Notes: generated by a model from the sequence alone, not told the origin. A stretch of 64,000 nt of DNA from Micromonospora gifhornensis (GCF_016863515.1 NZ_BOPA01000016.1:62001-126000), one strand, 5' to 3'. Shown: positions 34,095 through 43,532, numbered from the stretch's first letter. A program made the numbers and translations.

Positions 34095-36535
34095 CGCGCC
34101 CCGCTCGTGCTGGACAGCCGCGACGCACACGGCAGCGTCTCACCGCGTACGGCCACGGTGCCGGTGAGCCGGACGTCGGTCGCGGAGCGGCCCACCAGCA
34201 CACTGTGGGTGGCGTCCTCCACCACCAGGCGGCCCTGGTCGGCGTCCCACCAGCTCAGCTCCGCGGTGCGCAGCCGCAGGGTGACCGTGCGGCACTCGCC
34301 GGGCGCCACCGTCACCCGGGCGAAGTCCCGCAGCTGACGCAACGGCTGCTTGACCCGGGAGCGACGCTGCCGGGTGTAGAGCTGCACCACCTCCTCGCCG
34401 ACCCGCTCGCCGGTGTTGGTGACGTCCACGCTCACCTCGACCTCCGCACCGGCCGGCACCGCCGTCGCGCTCAGGCGCAGGTTGGTGTAGTCGAAGTCGG
34501 TGTAGGACAGGCCGTGTCCGAACGGGAACAGCGGCTCACCCCGGTGGTACAGGTAGGTGAAGTCGGCGCCGATCACGTCGTAGTCGAGCAGGTCGGGCAG
34601 TTCGGCGGTGTCGGCGTACCAGGTCTGGGTGAGCCGGCCGGCCGGTTCGGCGTCGCCGAGCAGCACGTCGGCCAGGGCGTTGCCGTGTTCCTGTCCACCG
34701 TGCGCTGACCACAGCACCGCCGGCAGGTGCTGTTCGGCCCAGCCGATCGCGTACGGGTAGCTGCTGGTCACCACCAGCACGGTGCGTGGGTTGGCGGCGT
34801 ACACGGCCCGCAGCAGCGCCTCCTGGCGGGCCGGCAGGGCCAGGTCGACCCGGTCCTCGGTCTCCCGGCCGTTGACCATCGGATGGTTGCCCAGCGCCAC
34901 CACCGCCACGTCGGCGGCGGCGGCCAGCGCGGCGGCCTCGGCGGCCCCGTCGCCACCGACTTCGATCACGAAGGCGGTGGCGGCCTGCGGTCCGTCGCCG
35001 TCGACCCGCAGCCGCCCGTCGGCGTCGACGGTGACGTACCGGTCGGTGGCCAGGTGTCGCAGCAGCACCGTGCCGGCGGGCAGCGGGTCGAACTGGAAGG
35101 TCTCCCGTACCACCCAGCCGCCCGGCCCCGGGCGGTCGTTGACCAGCACGCCGTCGTCGTCGACGCCGACGTGTCGGCCGTTGCCGACGGCCCGCAACGC
35201 CACCGTGTCCCGTCCCCAGTCGAACACGTCGAACCAGGCCGGTTCGACATCGACGGTCAGCGGGCCACCGTCGGCGTCGTCCGGGCAGCCGACGTAGCGT
35301 CCGGCCACCCGCAACGCGATCCGGTCGGCGCCGGCATGGGTGCTGACCTGCGGCAGCCGCGCGGCCAGCGCATCGTGCAGGGTTACCGCGTACGGCAGGG
35401 TGCCGCTGTACCAGTCCTCGTACACGGTGTCGGCCAGCGGGCCGAGCACGGCGATGCGCGGCGGCGCGGTCAGGGGCAGCAGGCCGTCGTTGCGCAGCAG
35501 CACCACGCACTGGCGGGCGGCTTCCCGGGCCAGTCGCCGGTGCGCCGGGCAGTCGATCACGTCGGTGCCGGTGACGTACGGGTCGGTCTCCGGTGGGTCC
35601 AGATCACCCAGGCGGGAGCGGAGGGTGAGGATCCGGCGTACCGCCCGGTCGACGTCGGCCACGCTGATCAGTCCTCGACGCAGCGCCTCGGTCAGGCGTT
35701 GCCGGGTGGGGGCGCTGTCGGTGTCGTCCTCGGTGAAGCTGTCGACGCCGGCCCGCAGGGCGGCGGCGAATCCGCTGACGTGGTCGGGCAGGTGGCGTTG
35801 CACCCCGGCGAGGTTGCTCACCGCACCCGCGTCACCGACGACCAGCACCTCACCCGGCGCCCAGCGACGTAACTCGGCCTCGATCAGCGGGCTCAGGTGC
35901 GCCGGCACCCCGTCGACCAGGTTGTAGGAGGCCATCGCGGCGACCGCCGCGCCGGCGGCGATGGGGGCCCGGAACGCGGGCAGTTCGTACTCGTGCAGCA
36001 CCCGGGGTGGCAGGTCGCTGGAGGTGGTGGCCCGGTCGGTCTCGTTGTTGTAGGCGAGGAAGTGTTTGACCGTGGGGGCGGTCCGCAGCCGCTGCGGATG
36101 GTCACCGCGCAGCCCGTGGGCGTACGCGGTGGCCAGCGTCCCGGTCAGCCACGGATCCTCCGACCAGCCTTCCTCGTTGCGTCCCCAGCGGGGGTCGCGC
36201 AGCGGGTTGACCACCGGCGCCCACACGTTGAGGCCAACACGCTGCGGGTCGGCGTGATGCTTGGCGCGTACCTCCTCGCCGACGGCGACGCCGACGGCCC
36301 GCACCAGGTCCGGGTTCCAGCTGCTGGCCAGGCCGATCACCTGGGGGAAGACGGTGGCCGGGCCGAGCCAGGCGACACCGTGCAGCGCCTCCGTGCCGGT
36401 GCGGAAGCCGGGCAGGCCGAGCCGGGGCACCGGCGCCTGCCACTGGTGCAGCAGGCCGATCTTCTCCGGCAGGGTCAGCGCGGCGACCAGGTCGTCGACG
36501 CGTGTCTGGTGCGGGGGCGTACTGCGGTCGGTCAT
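34091..36535 (-). CDS. Glycoside hydrolase family 3 beta-glycosidase with inserted beta-trefoil-like module
   Basis: The protein (814 aa) has the GH3 order. The N-terminal barrel contains GRNEEGWSEDPWLTG, APTVKHFLAYNN and VLVVGDAGAVSNLAG; the Asp of that last motif sits where the GH3 nucleophile lies. A second alpha/beta domain follows, and the end is a fibronectin-III-like domain with PLFPFGHGLSYTDFDYTNL. Residues of about 420-510 (RHVGVDDDGVLVND, RYVTVDADGRLRVDG) look like a fascin-type beta-trefoil inserted between the catalytic parts, a possible carbohydrate grip. There is no signal peptide, so it acts inside the cell on imported oligosaccharides. Xylosidase or glucosidase are the main options. 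Confidence 0.85.
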   Translation of the reverse strand: MTDRSTPPHQTRVDDLVAALTLPEKIGLLHQWQAPVPRLGLPGFRTGTEALHGVAWLGPATVFPQVIGLASSWNPDLVRAVGVAVGEEVRAKHHADPQRVGLNVWAPVVNPLRDPRWGRNEEGWSEDPWLTGTLATAYAHGLRGDHPQRLRTAPTVKHFLAYNNETDRATTSSDLPPRVLHEYELPAFRAPIAAGAAVAAMASYNLVDGVPAHLSPLIEAELRRWAPGEVLVVGDAGAVSNLAGVQRHLPDHVSGFAAALRAGVDSFTEDDTDSAPTRQRLTEALRRGLISVADVDRAVRRILTLRSRLGDLDPPETDPYVTGTDVIDCPAHRRLAREAARQCVVLLRNDGLLPLTAPPRIAVLGPLADTVYEDWYSGTLPYAVTLHDALAARLPQVSTHAGADRIALRVAGRYVGCPDDADGGPLTVDVEPAWFDVFDWGRDTVALRAVGNGRHVGVDDDGVLVNDRPGPGGWVVRETFQFDPLPAGTVLLRHLATDRYVTVDADGRLRVDGDGPQAATAFVIEVGGDGAAEAAALAAAADVAVVALGNHPMVNGRETEDRVDLALPARQEALLRAVYAANPRTVLVVTSSYPYAIGWAEQHLPAVLWSAHGGQEHGNALADVLLGDAEPAGRLTQTWYADTAELPDLLDYDVIGADFTYLYHRGEPLFPFGHGLSYTDFDYTNLRLSATAVPAGAEVEVSVDVTNTGERVGEEVVQLYTRQRRSRVKQPLRQLRDFARVTVAPGECRTVTLRLRTAELSWWDADQGRLVVEDATHSVLVGRSATDVRLTGTVAVRGETLPCASRLSSTSGAR

Positions 36536-36569
36536 GGTGGTTCGCCTTCCAGTGCCCGGCACGCCGGGA

Positions 36570-36585
36570 GTCGAAGCGCTTCGAC
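36570..36585. promoter_or_regulatory. Primary LacI-type operator of the GH3 operon
   Basis: GTCGAAGCGCTTCGAC is a perfect 16-bp palindrome 35 bases upstream of the GH3 start codon, with the central CG typical of LacI-family sites. The LacI gene in the same operon is the likely ligand. Confidence 0.7.
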
Positions 36586-36648
36586 GACCGATGGCCGAGC
36601 GGCGTCGCAGGTCAGGGTGGGATGACGGTCGTCGGCCCGGACGCTGGT

Positions 36649-36658
36649 GAAGCGCTTC
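36649..36658. promoter_or_regulatory. Secondary LacI-type operator of the GH3 operon
   Basis: GAAGCGCTTC repeats the core of the operator 76 bp away (centre to centre), close to seven helical turns, so a looped repressor bound to both is possible. Confidence 0.6.
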
Positions 36659-36805
36659 GACAAACCGTGGAAAGCAAGCCGCCCCGGGTGCCCGAACGGA
36701 GCGGCTCGCTTCGAGGTTGGCACCCGGCACGGGTCCGGTCAAGACTCGGCGCAGGGTCGGACGCGGTGCTCCGTCGAGCACCCGGATCGGGCGGCGTCGC
36801 CGGGG

Positions 36806-38023
36806 TCAGCGCCCGGGCAGGCGTCCTGCCTCGACGGCGGCCAAGGCGGCGGTGGCGCCACCCAGGGCCGCCGCGGTGTCCAGGATGGAGGCGTCCAGCC
36901 GGCAGCCACCGGCGCCGGGTGCGTGGGCGCGGGTGGCCAGCCCGGACCGGGCCGCGGGCAGCAGCCAGGGGGCCAGGGTGGCGAGGTGGTCGCCCACCAC
37001 CACCGCCTCCGGGTTGAGCAGGTCGACCAGGACGGCCACCCCCTGCCCGAGGTGCCGGCCGACCTCGGCCAGCCCGCTGAGCACGGCCGGGTCGTCCTGC
37101 CGGGCCAGCGCCACGATCCGCTGCAACTCCGGCAGGTAGTCGGTGACCGGGCCGTCGGCCTCGACGTCGGGCAGCAGCCGGCGGACCACCGCGGGCAGGC
37201 CGACCAGGGCGCTCAGGCAGCCCCGGCCGCCGCAGAAGCATCGCGGGCCGCTCGGGTCGAGGCACAGGTGGCCGATCTCGCCGGCGAAGCCCCGCCCGCC
37301 GCGCAGCAGCCGTCCGTCGGCGATGATGCCCGCGCCGACGGCGATGCCGCCGGTCAGGTGCACCAGGTCGGCGGTGCCGGCGTGCCCGCCGTGCCGCTGT
37401 TCGGCGATGGCGGCGAGGTTGGCGACGGTGTCGACGCCGACGGTGAAGGCCGGTTCCCGCAGCGCGGCACGCAGTTCGGCGGCGACGGGCACCTCCCGCC
37501 AGCCGAGGGCGGTGGCCACCGGCACCGTGCCGGCCGAGTCGACAAGCCCGGGCACGCCGACGGTCAGACCCAGCACGGTACGGCCCTGCGCGCCGACCCG
37601 GCCGATCGCCCGACGGGCCAGCACGGCCAGCGCCCGTAGCGTCTCGGTGGGGGAGGCCGTGCCGGCGGCGAAGGCCCGCCGCCAGGTCAGCAGGCGGTTG
37701 CCGGCCAGGTCGATGGCGACCGCGACGAGTTCGTCGGCGCCGATCTGCAGGCCGAGGGCGGCGTACGGCTCACCGTCGAGCACGAGCATCGTCGCGGGGC
37801 GGCCGACCCGGTTCTCGGTCAGCCCGGTCTCGCGGATCAACCGCTTGTCGATCAGCTCGGCCACCAGGCTGGAGACGGTGGCCTTGTTCAGGCCCGTGTG
37901 CGCGGCGATGTCGGCCCGGGAACACGGGGCGTGCAGACGGACGTGTCGCAGCACGACCGCCCGGTTGGCGACCCGCACGTCACCGAGGTCGGTCGGCTGC
38001 GGCTCGCTGTGGATGCTGATCAC
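36806..38023 (-). CDS. ROK-family transcriptional regulator
   Basis: The protein (about 405 aa) has an N-terminal winged helix (CSRADIAAHTGLNKATVSSL, VAELIDKRLIRETG), a ROK sugar-kinase-like domain (LGLTVGVPGLVD, LTGGIAVGAGIIADGRLL) and the zinc signature GPRCFCGGRGCLSAL. ROK repressors sense sugars. I use the GTG at 38023 with GGGAG upstream; ATGs at 38068 or 38065 would add about 15 residues. It is divergent from the GH42 gene, whose promoter carries palindromes suited to this regulator. Confidence 0.86.
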   Translation of the reverse strand: MISIHSEPQPTDLGDVRVANRAVVLRHVRLHAPCSRADIAAHTGLNKATVSSLVAELIDKRLIRETGLTENRVGRPATMLVLDGEPYAALGLQIGADELVAVAIDLAGNRLLTWRRAFAAGTASPTETLRALAVLARRAIGRVGAQGRTVLGLTVGVPGLVDSAGTVPVATALGWREVPVAAELRAALREPAFTVGVDTVANLAAIAEQRHGGHAGTADLVHLTGGIAVGAGIIADGRLLRGGRGFAGEIGHLCLDPSGPRCFCGGRGCLSALVGLPAVVRRLLPDVEADGPVTDYLPELQRIVALARQDDPAVLSGLAEVGRHLGQGVAVLVDLLNPEAVVVGDHLATLAPWLLPAARSGLATRAHAPGAGGCRLDASILDTAAALGGATAALAAVEAGRLPGR

Positions 38024-38396
38024 GATCTGCCCGCTCCCTGCGCCGGTGTCACGGCGTGCGTCCATCATCGCGTACGGCCGTGGCAGGCCGGGCACGCCGC
38101 CGGCCGCGCTGGCACTTGCCTGCCCTGGGACAGATCACCGTCGATCGGTCTATTGGATTGGAAACCCAACTAATGCTAGTCGGGGCGCCGGAGGCGGCAA
38201 ACTCCCTTCCGCTGTGCCGGTTCCGGCCGGTCCCTGCGGTGGACCGACCCACCGCAGGCGGTGCCGACAGTTTCTTTAACTTTCCAACGAACTGTCAACG
38301 AGTTGCCGGCATCCCGGAAGTATCGGCCGGGTTTGACATGGGCAGAGTCCATCCCTAGTTTGGACGGATCTCAAACTAAATGGGCGGGTGGGTGGC
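38024..38396. other. Intergenic control region between ROK regulator and beta-galactosidase
   Basis: About 370 bases without a gene. It holds a partial inverted repeat (38152-38174, ATTGGATTGG and CCCAACTAAT), an inverted repeat GACAGTT (38266-38272) / AACTGTC (38290-38296), and the GH42 promoter-operator at 38333-38378. The AT-rich TTAGTT-type half-sites occur at the first and last element. Confidence 0.55.
38333..38378 (+). promoter_or_regulatory. Canonical promoter with overlapping operator for the GH42 gene
   Basis: TTGACA (38333-38338), exactly 17 bp, then TAGTTT (38356-38361) is the best sigma-70-type promoter in the window. The inverted repeat TAGTTTG (38356-38362) / CAAACTA (38372-38378) covers the -10 box and transcription start, a repression geometry. 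ROK regulators favour such AT-rich palindromes, and the divergent ROK gene is next door. Confidence 0.75.
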
Positions 38397-40394
38397 ATGT
38401 TCAGCGACGGCCGACTCTGCTTCGGCGGGGACTACAACCCGGAACAGTGGCCGGCGTCGGTGTGGGCCGAGGACGTCGCGTTGATGCGCCAGGCCGGGGT
38501 CAACCTGGTCACCGTCGGCGTGTTCGCCTGGTCCCGCCTGGAACCGGCCCCCGGCCGGTACACCTTCGACTGGCTCGACGAGGTGCTCGACCTGCTGCAC
38601 GCCGGCGGCATCCGCGTCGCCCTGGCCACCCCGACAGCCTCCCCGCCGCCGTGGTTCTCCGCGGCCCACCCGGGCGCCCTGCCGGTCACCGCCGACGGCG
38701 TACGCCTGCACCACGGCAGCCGGGACACCTACTGTGCCGCCGCACCCGCCTACCGTACGGCCGCCCTGGCCATCGCCGGCGCCCTCGCCGACCGGTACGC
38801 CCACCACCCGGCCCTGGCACTGTGGCGCGTGCACAACGAGTACGGCACCACCTGCCACTGCGAACACACCGCCCGCGCGTTCCGCCGCTGGCTGGCCGAC
38901 CGACACGGCGACCTCGCCGGGCTCAACGACGCCTGGGTCACCAGCTTCTGGAGCCAGCACTACAGCGACTGGACGCAGATCAGCACCCCCCGCGCCACCC
39001 AGCACCTGGCCAACCCCGGCCAGCTGCTCGACTTCCGTCGCTTCTGGTCGGACACCCTGCTGGCCGCGTACCGCGAACAACGCGACCTGCTGCGCGCCGC
39101 CAACCCGGCCATCCCGGTCACCACCAACTACGTGCTCGGCGACTGGGTACCGGTCGACCACGCCCGGTGGGCCGGCGAGGTGGACCTGGTCGCCGTCGAC
39201 CACTACCCGTCGGCGGTCGACATCGGCGCAGAGGAACAGACTGCCCTGGTCGGCGACCTGGCCCGAGGCTGGGCGCGGCACGGCAGCCGCCACCGTGGCG
39301 ACGCGACGTCGGCCTGGCTGTTGATGGAAAGCGCCCCCCACCAGATCCACACCACCGGTCGGATGCACACCAAGGAACCCGGCCGCATGACCCGACACAG
39401 CCTCGCCCACGTCGCCCGCGGCTCGCAGGGGGCGATGTTCTTCCAGTGGCGGGCCCCTGTCGGCGGCGCCGAACGCTTCCACTCGGCGCTGGTGCCACAC
39501 GCCGGCCCGGACAGCCGGGTCTTCCGCGAGGCAACCGCCCTCGGCGCCGCCCTGCACCGACTCGCCGAGGTCGACGGGCAGGTCGAGGCCGGTGTGGCGC
39601 TGGTGGTGGACGCGGCGAGCGGGTGGGCGCTGCGCCACCCGGGTATGCCCTCGGACCGGCTCGATCACCAGCAGGAGACCGCCGCCGCCCATCGCGCCCT
39701 CTGGCACACCGGCTACGGCTGCGACATCGTGCTGCCCGGCGATCCGCTCACCGGGTACCGGCTGCTCGTCCTGCCCGCCCTCTACCTGGCCGACGACGAC
39801 ACCGCGCAGTGGGTCCGCGAGTACGTCACCGGCGGGGGACACCTGCTGGCCACGTACCTCAGCGGGGTCGCCGACGAACACGCCCGGGTGCGACTCGGCG
39901 GCTACCCGGGCGCACTCCGCGACCTGCTCGGCATACGGGTCGAGGAGTTCCACCCGCTCGCCGCCGACGAGCAGGTACGACTGCGCGACGGCGGGACCGG
40001 ACGGATCTGGGCCGAGACGTTACGGCCGACCGGCGCGCAGGTGATCACCGCGTACGCCGGTGGGGTCCTCGACGGCCAGCCGGCGATCACCCGGCACCGG
40101 GCCGGCTCCGGGACCGCCTGGTACGTCTCCACCCGACCCGACGACGCCACCTACCGCCGGCTGCTCGACGAGGCGGCCCGGTCGGCCGGTATCACCCCGG
40201 TGTGCCCGGACGCGCCGGCCGGTGTCGAGGCGGTCCGCCGCCGTGGTGCGCATGGCAGCTGGCTGTTCCTGTTCAACCACACCGACACCCCGCAACGGGT
40301 TGCGGCACGCGGCACCGACCTGCTCACCGCGAGCACGGTCGACGAGGCGGTGCAGTTGCCGCCCGGCGGTGTCGCCGTGCTGCGCGAACACTGA
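38397..40394 (+). CDS. GH42 beta-galactosidase
   Basis: A 665-aa enzyme with GGDYNPEQWP at the start, the acid/base Glu148 in RVHNEYG and the nucleophile Glu311 in WLLMESAPHQ. The trimerisation domain (YRLLVLPALYLADDDTAQWV) and a short C-terminal beta domain follow, as usual. It lacks a signal peptide, so it should hydrolyse beta-galactosides (plant or galacto-oligosaccharides) in the cytoplasm. The ATG at 38397 is preceded by a G-rich stretch; a GTG at 38388 adds three residues. Confidence 0.9.
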   Translation: MFSDGRLCFGGDYNPEQWPASVWAEDVALMRQAGVNLVTVGVFAWSRLEPAPGRYTFDWLDEVLDLLHAGGIRVALATPTASPPPWFSAAHPGALPVTADGVRLHHGSRDTYCAAAPAYRTAALAIAGALADRYAHHPALALWRVHNEYGTTCHCEHTARAFRRWLADRHGDLAGLNDAWVTSFWSQHYSDWTQISTPRATQHLANPGQLLDFRRFWSDTLLAAYREQRDLLRAANPAIPVTTNYVLGDWVPVDHARWAGEVDLVAVDHYPSAVDIGAEEQTALVGDLARGWARHGSRHRGDATSAWLLMESAPHQIHTTGRMHTKEPGRMTRHSLAHVARGSQGAMFFQWRAPVGGAERFHSALVPHAGPDSRVFREATALGAALHRLAEVDGQVEAGVALVVDAASGWALRHPGMPSDRLDHQQETAAAHRALWHTGYGCDIVLPGDPLTGYRLLVLPALYLADDDTAQWVREYVTGGGHLLATYLSGVADEHARVRLGGYPGALRDLLGIRVEEFHPLAADEQVRLRDGGTGRIWAETLRPTGAQVITAYAGGVLDGQPAITRHRAGSGTAWYVSTRPDDATYRRLLDEAARSAGITPVCPDAPAGVEAVRRRGAHGSWLFLFNHTDTPQRVAARGTDLLTASTVDEAVQLPPGGVAVLREH

Positions 40395-40404
40395 CAGCTT
40401 GAGG

Positions 40405-41055
40405 TCAGGGCGCGGCCACGGCGGCGTGCGAACGGTCGGCGGCGATGCGCACGGCCAGCGCCGCCAGCACCGTACCCATCACCAGCCGCTGCGCGCGCAG
40501 CCACATGGGCCGTCGGCCGAGGAACCCGGCGATGCTGCCGGCGGTGAGCACGATCAGCCCGTTCACCGTCAACGCCACCGCGATCTGGGTCGACCCGAGC
40601 AGCAGGCTCTGCACCGCCACCGCACCCCGGCTCGGGTCGATGAACTGTGGCAGCAGCGACACGTACAGGATGGCGATCTTGGGGTTGAGCAGGTTGGTGA
40701 CCAGGCCCATGGTGAACAGCCGACGGTTCGGGTCGGCCGGCAGCGGCGTCGGGGTGAACGGCGAATGCCCACCCGGGCGCACCGCCTGCCACGCCAGCCA
40801 CAGCAGGTATCCCGCACCGGCCACCTTCACCGCCGTGTACAGCGCCGGCACCAGCACGAACACCGTGGCGATGCCGGCCACCGCGGCGGCCAGGTAGACC
40901 GCGAAACCGGCCGCCACCCCGAGCAGCGAGATCAACCCGGCGCGCCGCCCCTGGGTCACCGACCGCGACACCAGGTAGACCATGTTCGGCCCCGGAGTCA
41001 GCACCAGCCCCAGAGCAACAAGCGCGATCCCGACAATTCCGGCAGTACTCACCAT
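40405..41055 (-). CDS. LysE-family amino acid exporter
   Basis: A 216-aa inner membrane protein with about six helices. LVLTPGPNMVYLVSRSVTQG near residue 20 is the family hallmark, and VTNLLNPKIAILYVSLLPQF the mid motif. Family members export basic or neutral amino acids or homoserine lactones; the cargo is unknown. The ATG at 41055 has a GGGGGGTG ribosome site about 8 bases upstream. Confidence 0.87.
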   Translation of the reverse strand: MVSTAGIVGIALVALGLVLTPGPNMVYLVSRSVTQGRRAGLISLLGVAAGFAVYLAAAVAGIATVFVLVPALYTAVKVAGAGYLLWLAWQAVRPGGHSPFTPTPLPADPNRRLFTMGLVTNLLNPKIAILYVSLLPQFIDPSRGAVAVQSLLLGSTQIAVALTVNGLIVLTAGSIAGFLGRRPMWLRAQRLVMGTVLAALAVRIAADRSHAAVAAP

Positions 41056-41200
41056 CGTCGTACACCCCCCGTCTTCGTCGGGGAGCCTAGTGCCGCCCTG
41101 GTGCGGCTCGACGGACGACTCGCGGAATGCCGACGGACGCGGTGACGCTGTGCATCGGGTACCCGTGGTCGCGTTACCGTGAGGTGGGGGAGGTGGCGGA

Positions 41201-41668
41201 ATGGACAGCTGGCAGGCGTCGGTCGAAGCACAGATCCGCTCGGCCCAGGAACGCGGCGAGTTCGACAACCTGCCCGGTGCCGGCAAGCCGATCCCCGGCC
41301 GTGGCCTGCCCTACGACGAGTCCTGGTGGATCAAGAGCTTCATGGAACGCGAGCAGGTGCCCACCGATCTGCTGCTACCCACCCCGCTGCTGCTGCGCCG
41401 CCGCATCGAGCAGCTGCCCGCCGAGGTGCGTGACCTGCCCACCGAAGGGTCCGTGCGGGCCTGCGTCGCCGCCCTGAACGAAGAGATCATGGCGTGGCTG
41501 CGTAACCCGTCCGGCCCGCGGGTGGTGGTGCGTCCGGTGAACGCCGACACGGTGGTGCAGCGCTGGCAGGCCGACCGCCGAGCCGCCCGTACCGCCTCGC
41601 AGGCCGCTGCCGACGAGACGCCGCCGCCGCGCAGGCGTACCTGGTTCCGCCGCCGCCGCGCCGGCTGA
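41201..41668 (+). CDS. DUF1992 (DnaJ-C28-like conserved domain) protein
   Basis: A 155-aa protein with the DUF1992 core: SAQERGEFDNLPGAGKPIPG then DESWWIKSFMEREQV. Bacterial members are small, of unknown function, and share this domain with eukaryotic DNAJC28. The C-terminus is an Arg-rich tail. GGGGGAGG upstream supports the ATG. It is divergent from lysE. Confidence 0.85.
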   Translation: MDSWQASVEAQIRSAQERGEFDNLPGAGKPIPGRGLPYDESWWIKSFMEREQVPTDLLLPTPLLLRRRIEQLPAEVRDLPTEGSVRACVAALNEEIMAWLRNPSGPRVVVRPVNADTVVQRWQADRRAARTASQAAADETPPPRRRTWFRRRRAG

Positions 41669-41672
41669 CCGC

Positions 41673-42632
41673 CTACGACCCGACGCCCGCTGCTGCGGCG
41701 GACCGATCGCGCTCCGACGGCGCCCCGTCCTGACGGCGGGTCCGGCGTAGTTGGAGGACGGCGACGGAGGAGAGCACCAGCACGCCGCCGAACAGCTGTA
41801 CCGGGGTCAGGGACTCGCCGAGGACGAGGGTGGCAAGTGCGGCGGTGACCACCGGCTCGAAGGTGGACAGGATCGCCGCCGTCGACGGGCCGGTGCGTTT
41901 GAGCCCGGCGAAGAAGGTGAGCATCGCCACGACGGTGGAGACCACGGCGATGCAGGCCAGCCAGAACCATCCCGACGGCCCGAACCCGAGGTCGACGCCG
42001 CCGGTGAGCACGGCGCGGACGCCGAGCGTGCCGGCGGCACCGGTCATCACCAGGACCGTCAGGACCACCGGGGCCAACCGGTGCACCACCGTGTCGGCGA
42101 TGAGGATGTAGACGGTGTAGGTGACCGCGGAGGCGAACGCCAGCAGCGCCCCGACCGGGTGGAAGTTCACCCCGCCGGCACCGAGCAGCACCAGCAGGGT
42201 GCCCGCCGAGGCCGCCACGAGCGCCGCCCCGCGCGCGGGGCTGAGCCGGTCCCGGCCGAGCGCCACCGCCACCACGGTCACCATGACCGGGTACGTGTAG
42301 AGGATCAGGGCCAGCAGCGAGGCGTCCATCCGTTGCAGTGCGGAGAAGAACAGGCTCGCCTGCGTGGCGTACCCGACCGCGCCCAGGCCGATGGCGATGG
42401 CCAGCACCCGCCCCCGCCTCATCGGCGTCCGCCCGGGCGCGTCGCCGGCGCGCGCACCGGCGTGGCGCAGGCCCGGTCGCACCAGCAGGACCATCGCCAG
42501 CAGGACGGCGGCCAGGCTGAAGCGCACCAGCAGCAATGCCCCGGGTGACACCCCGGCGTCGTACGCGAGCTTTCCGAAGATCGCCATCGCGCCGAAGCAG
42601 GCCGCGGAGAGAAGACACAGTGCTGCACCCAT
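41673..42632 (-). CDS. EamA-family (DMT) transporter
   Basis: A 319-aa protein with ten hydrophobic segments arranged as two five-helix EamA repeats; SAACFGAMAIFGKLAYDAGV opens the first and SAVTYTVYILIADTVVHRLA the second. Such carriers export small metabolites. There is no strong ribosome site at the ATG, and the tail past residue 295 is hydrophilic. It is convergent with the DUF1992 gene, 4 bases away. Confidence 0.85.
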   Translation of the reverse strand: MGAALCLLSAACFGAMAIFGKLAYDAGVSPGALLLVRFSLAAVLLAMVLLVRPGLRHAGARAGDAPGRTPMRRGRVLAIAIGLGAVGYATQASLFFSALQRMDASLLALILYTYPVMVTVVAVALGRDRLSPARGAALVAASAGTLLVLLGAGGVNFHPVGALLAFASAVTYTVYILIADTVVHRLAPVVLTVLVMTGAAGTLGVRAVLTGGVDLGFGPSGWFWLACIAVVSTVVAMLTFFAGLKRTGPSTAAILSTFEPVVTAALATLVLGESLTPVQLFGGVLVLSSVAVLQLRRTRRQDGAPSERDRSAAAAGVGS

Positions 42633-42688
42633 GCGTGCAATGATCTTGGACGGTGACCCCTCGGGTCCAGCGACGATTCCCGTGGTAG

Positions 42689-43402
42689 CTAGGGCAGTGC
42701 TGCCGCGAGGTCGGTGGCGGCCTCGTACGCGGCAGCAGCCCGGGTGGCGTCGTCCGCGCTCAACGCGACCCGCTCGACGCGCGCGAGCATCTCGGCCGCC
42801 GTCGGCGGATCGTTCAGGGCCATCGCCACCTCGGCGCGGTAGACGAGCACCTCCACCAACGCGACCGGGTCGTCATCCGGCTCGGGGTGCGCCAACGCGC
42901 TGTCAAGGATCCGAGCCGCCTGTCGGGCGTCCCCTCGGGAGTCGGCCTGCACGACGGCGTTCGCCATCGCCTTGCCCAGCCGGCCGGTCGGTGCCGGGGT
43001 GGGGGAGGCCGGGGTGTTCTGGAAGATGCGGATCCAGTTGCCGCCGGGGTCGATGACGCTGAAGCCGCTCAGCCCGTCGGCGTTCTTCCGCGCCCGGGGC
43101 CGGGTCATCCGCGGCGTTCCGGAGACCAGCACCTTGCCGTACGCGGCGCGCATTCCCGCCGCGAAAGCCTGGTACAGCTGCCTCGTGTCCGAGGTCAGCA
43201 CGATGCAGGAGCCGTAGGACTGCGCGGGATCGAACCCCGGGATCTCGAAGAACTGCAGGTTCAGGTCTTCCCGTTGCAACCCCGCGGCCGGGTTGGGTTT
43301 GCGCTGCTTGTACGTGGTGTGGAACCCGAGCACCGAGTAGAAGTCGACGATGTCGTCGATCGACGGGCAGGGCAGCAGGGGAATGGTCACCTCGTTCGTC
43401 AT
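42689..43402 (-). CDS. VOC-fold protein with helical C-terminal extension
   Basis: The protein is 237 aa. Residues 1-130 form a VOC/bleomycin-resistance-like fold (TIPLLPCPSIDDIVDFYSVL to FSVIDPGGNWIRIFQ). Residues 140-237 are a helical extension (GDARQAARILDSALAHPEPD, VEVLVYRAEVAMALNDPPTA) resembling TPR helices, an unusual addition. GAAGGACG precedes the ATG at 43402. Function is not known; binding of a small toxic ligand is the usual guess. Confidence 0.78.
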   Translation of the reverse strand: MTNEVTIPLLPCPSIDDIVDFYSVLGFHTTYKQRKPNPAAGLQREDLNLQFFEIPGFDPAQSYGSCIVLTSDTRQLYQAFAAGMRAAYGKVLVSGTPRMTRPRARKNADGLSGFSVIDPGGNWIRIFQNTPASPTPAPTGRLGKAMANAVVQADSRGDARQAARILDSALAHPEPDDDPVALVEVLVYRAEVAMALNDPPTAAEMLARVERVALSADDATRAAAAYEAATDLAAALP

Positions 43403-43482
43403 TCGTCCTTCGTAGCCGTCGGGTCGGGGCGCTCGCACATGGGAATGTCCGATCGCCGGCCACGGACGACCGAACGGTCGAT

Positions 43483-43532
43483 GTGACGCGGAGCGGCGCT
43501 GGCTCGCAAGCGACGCTCCGCCGTACGTCACA
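43483..43532. repeat. Imperfect hairpin upstream of the VOC gene
   Basis: TGTGACG ... CGTCACA forms the base of a stem, and GCGGAGCGGCGCT pairs with AGCGACGCTCCGC (12 of 13) around an 8-base loop. It lies about 80 bases upstream of the VOC start codon. It may be a terminator for something lost, or a remnant element. Confidence 0.5.

Noticed and set aside
43483..43532. Terminal inverted repeat of an insertion sequence.
   Set aside because: No transposase or second end is seen, and the arms are a local hairpin.
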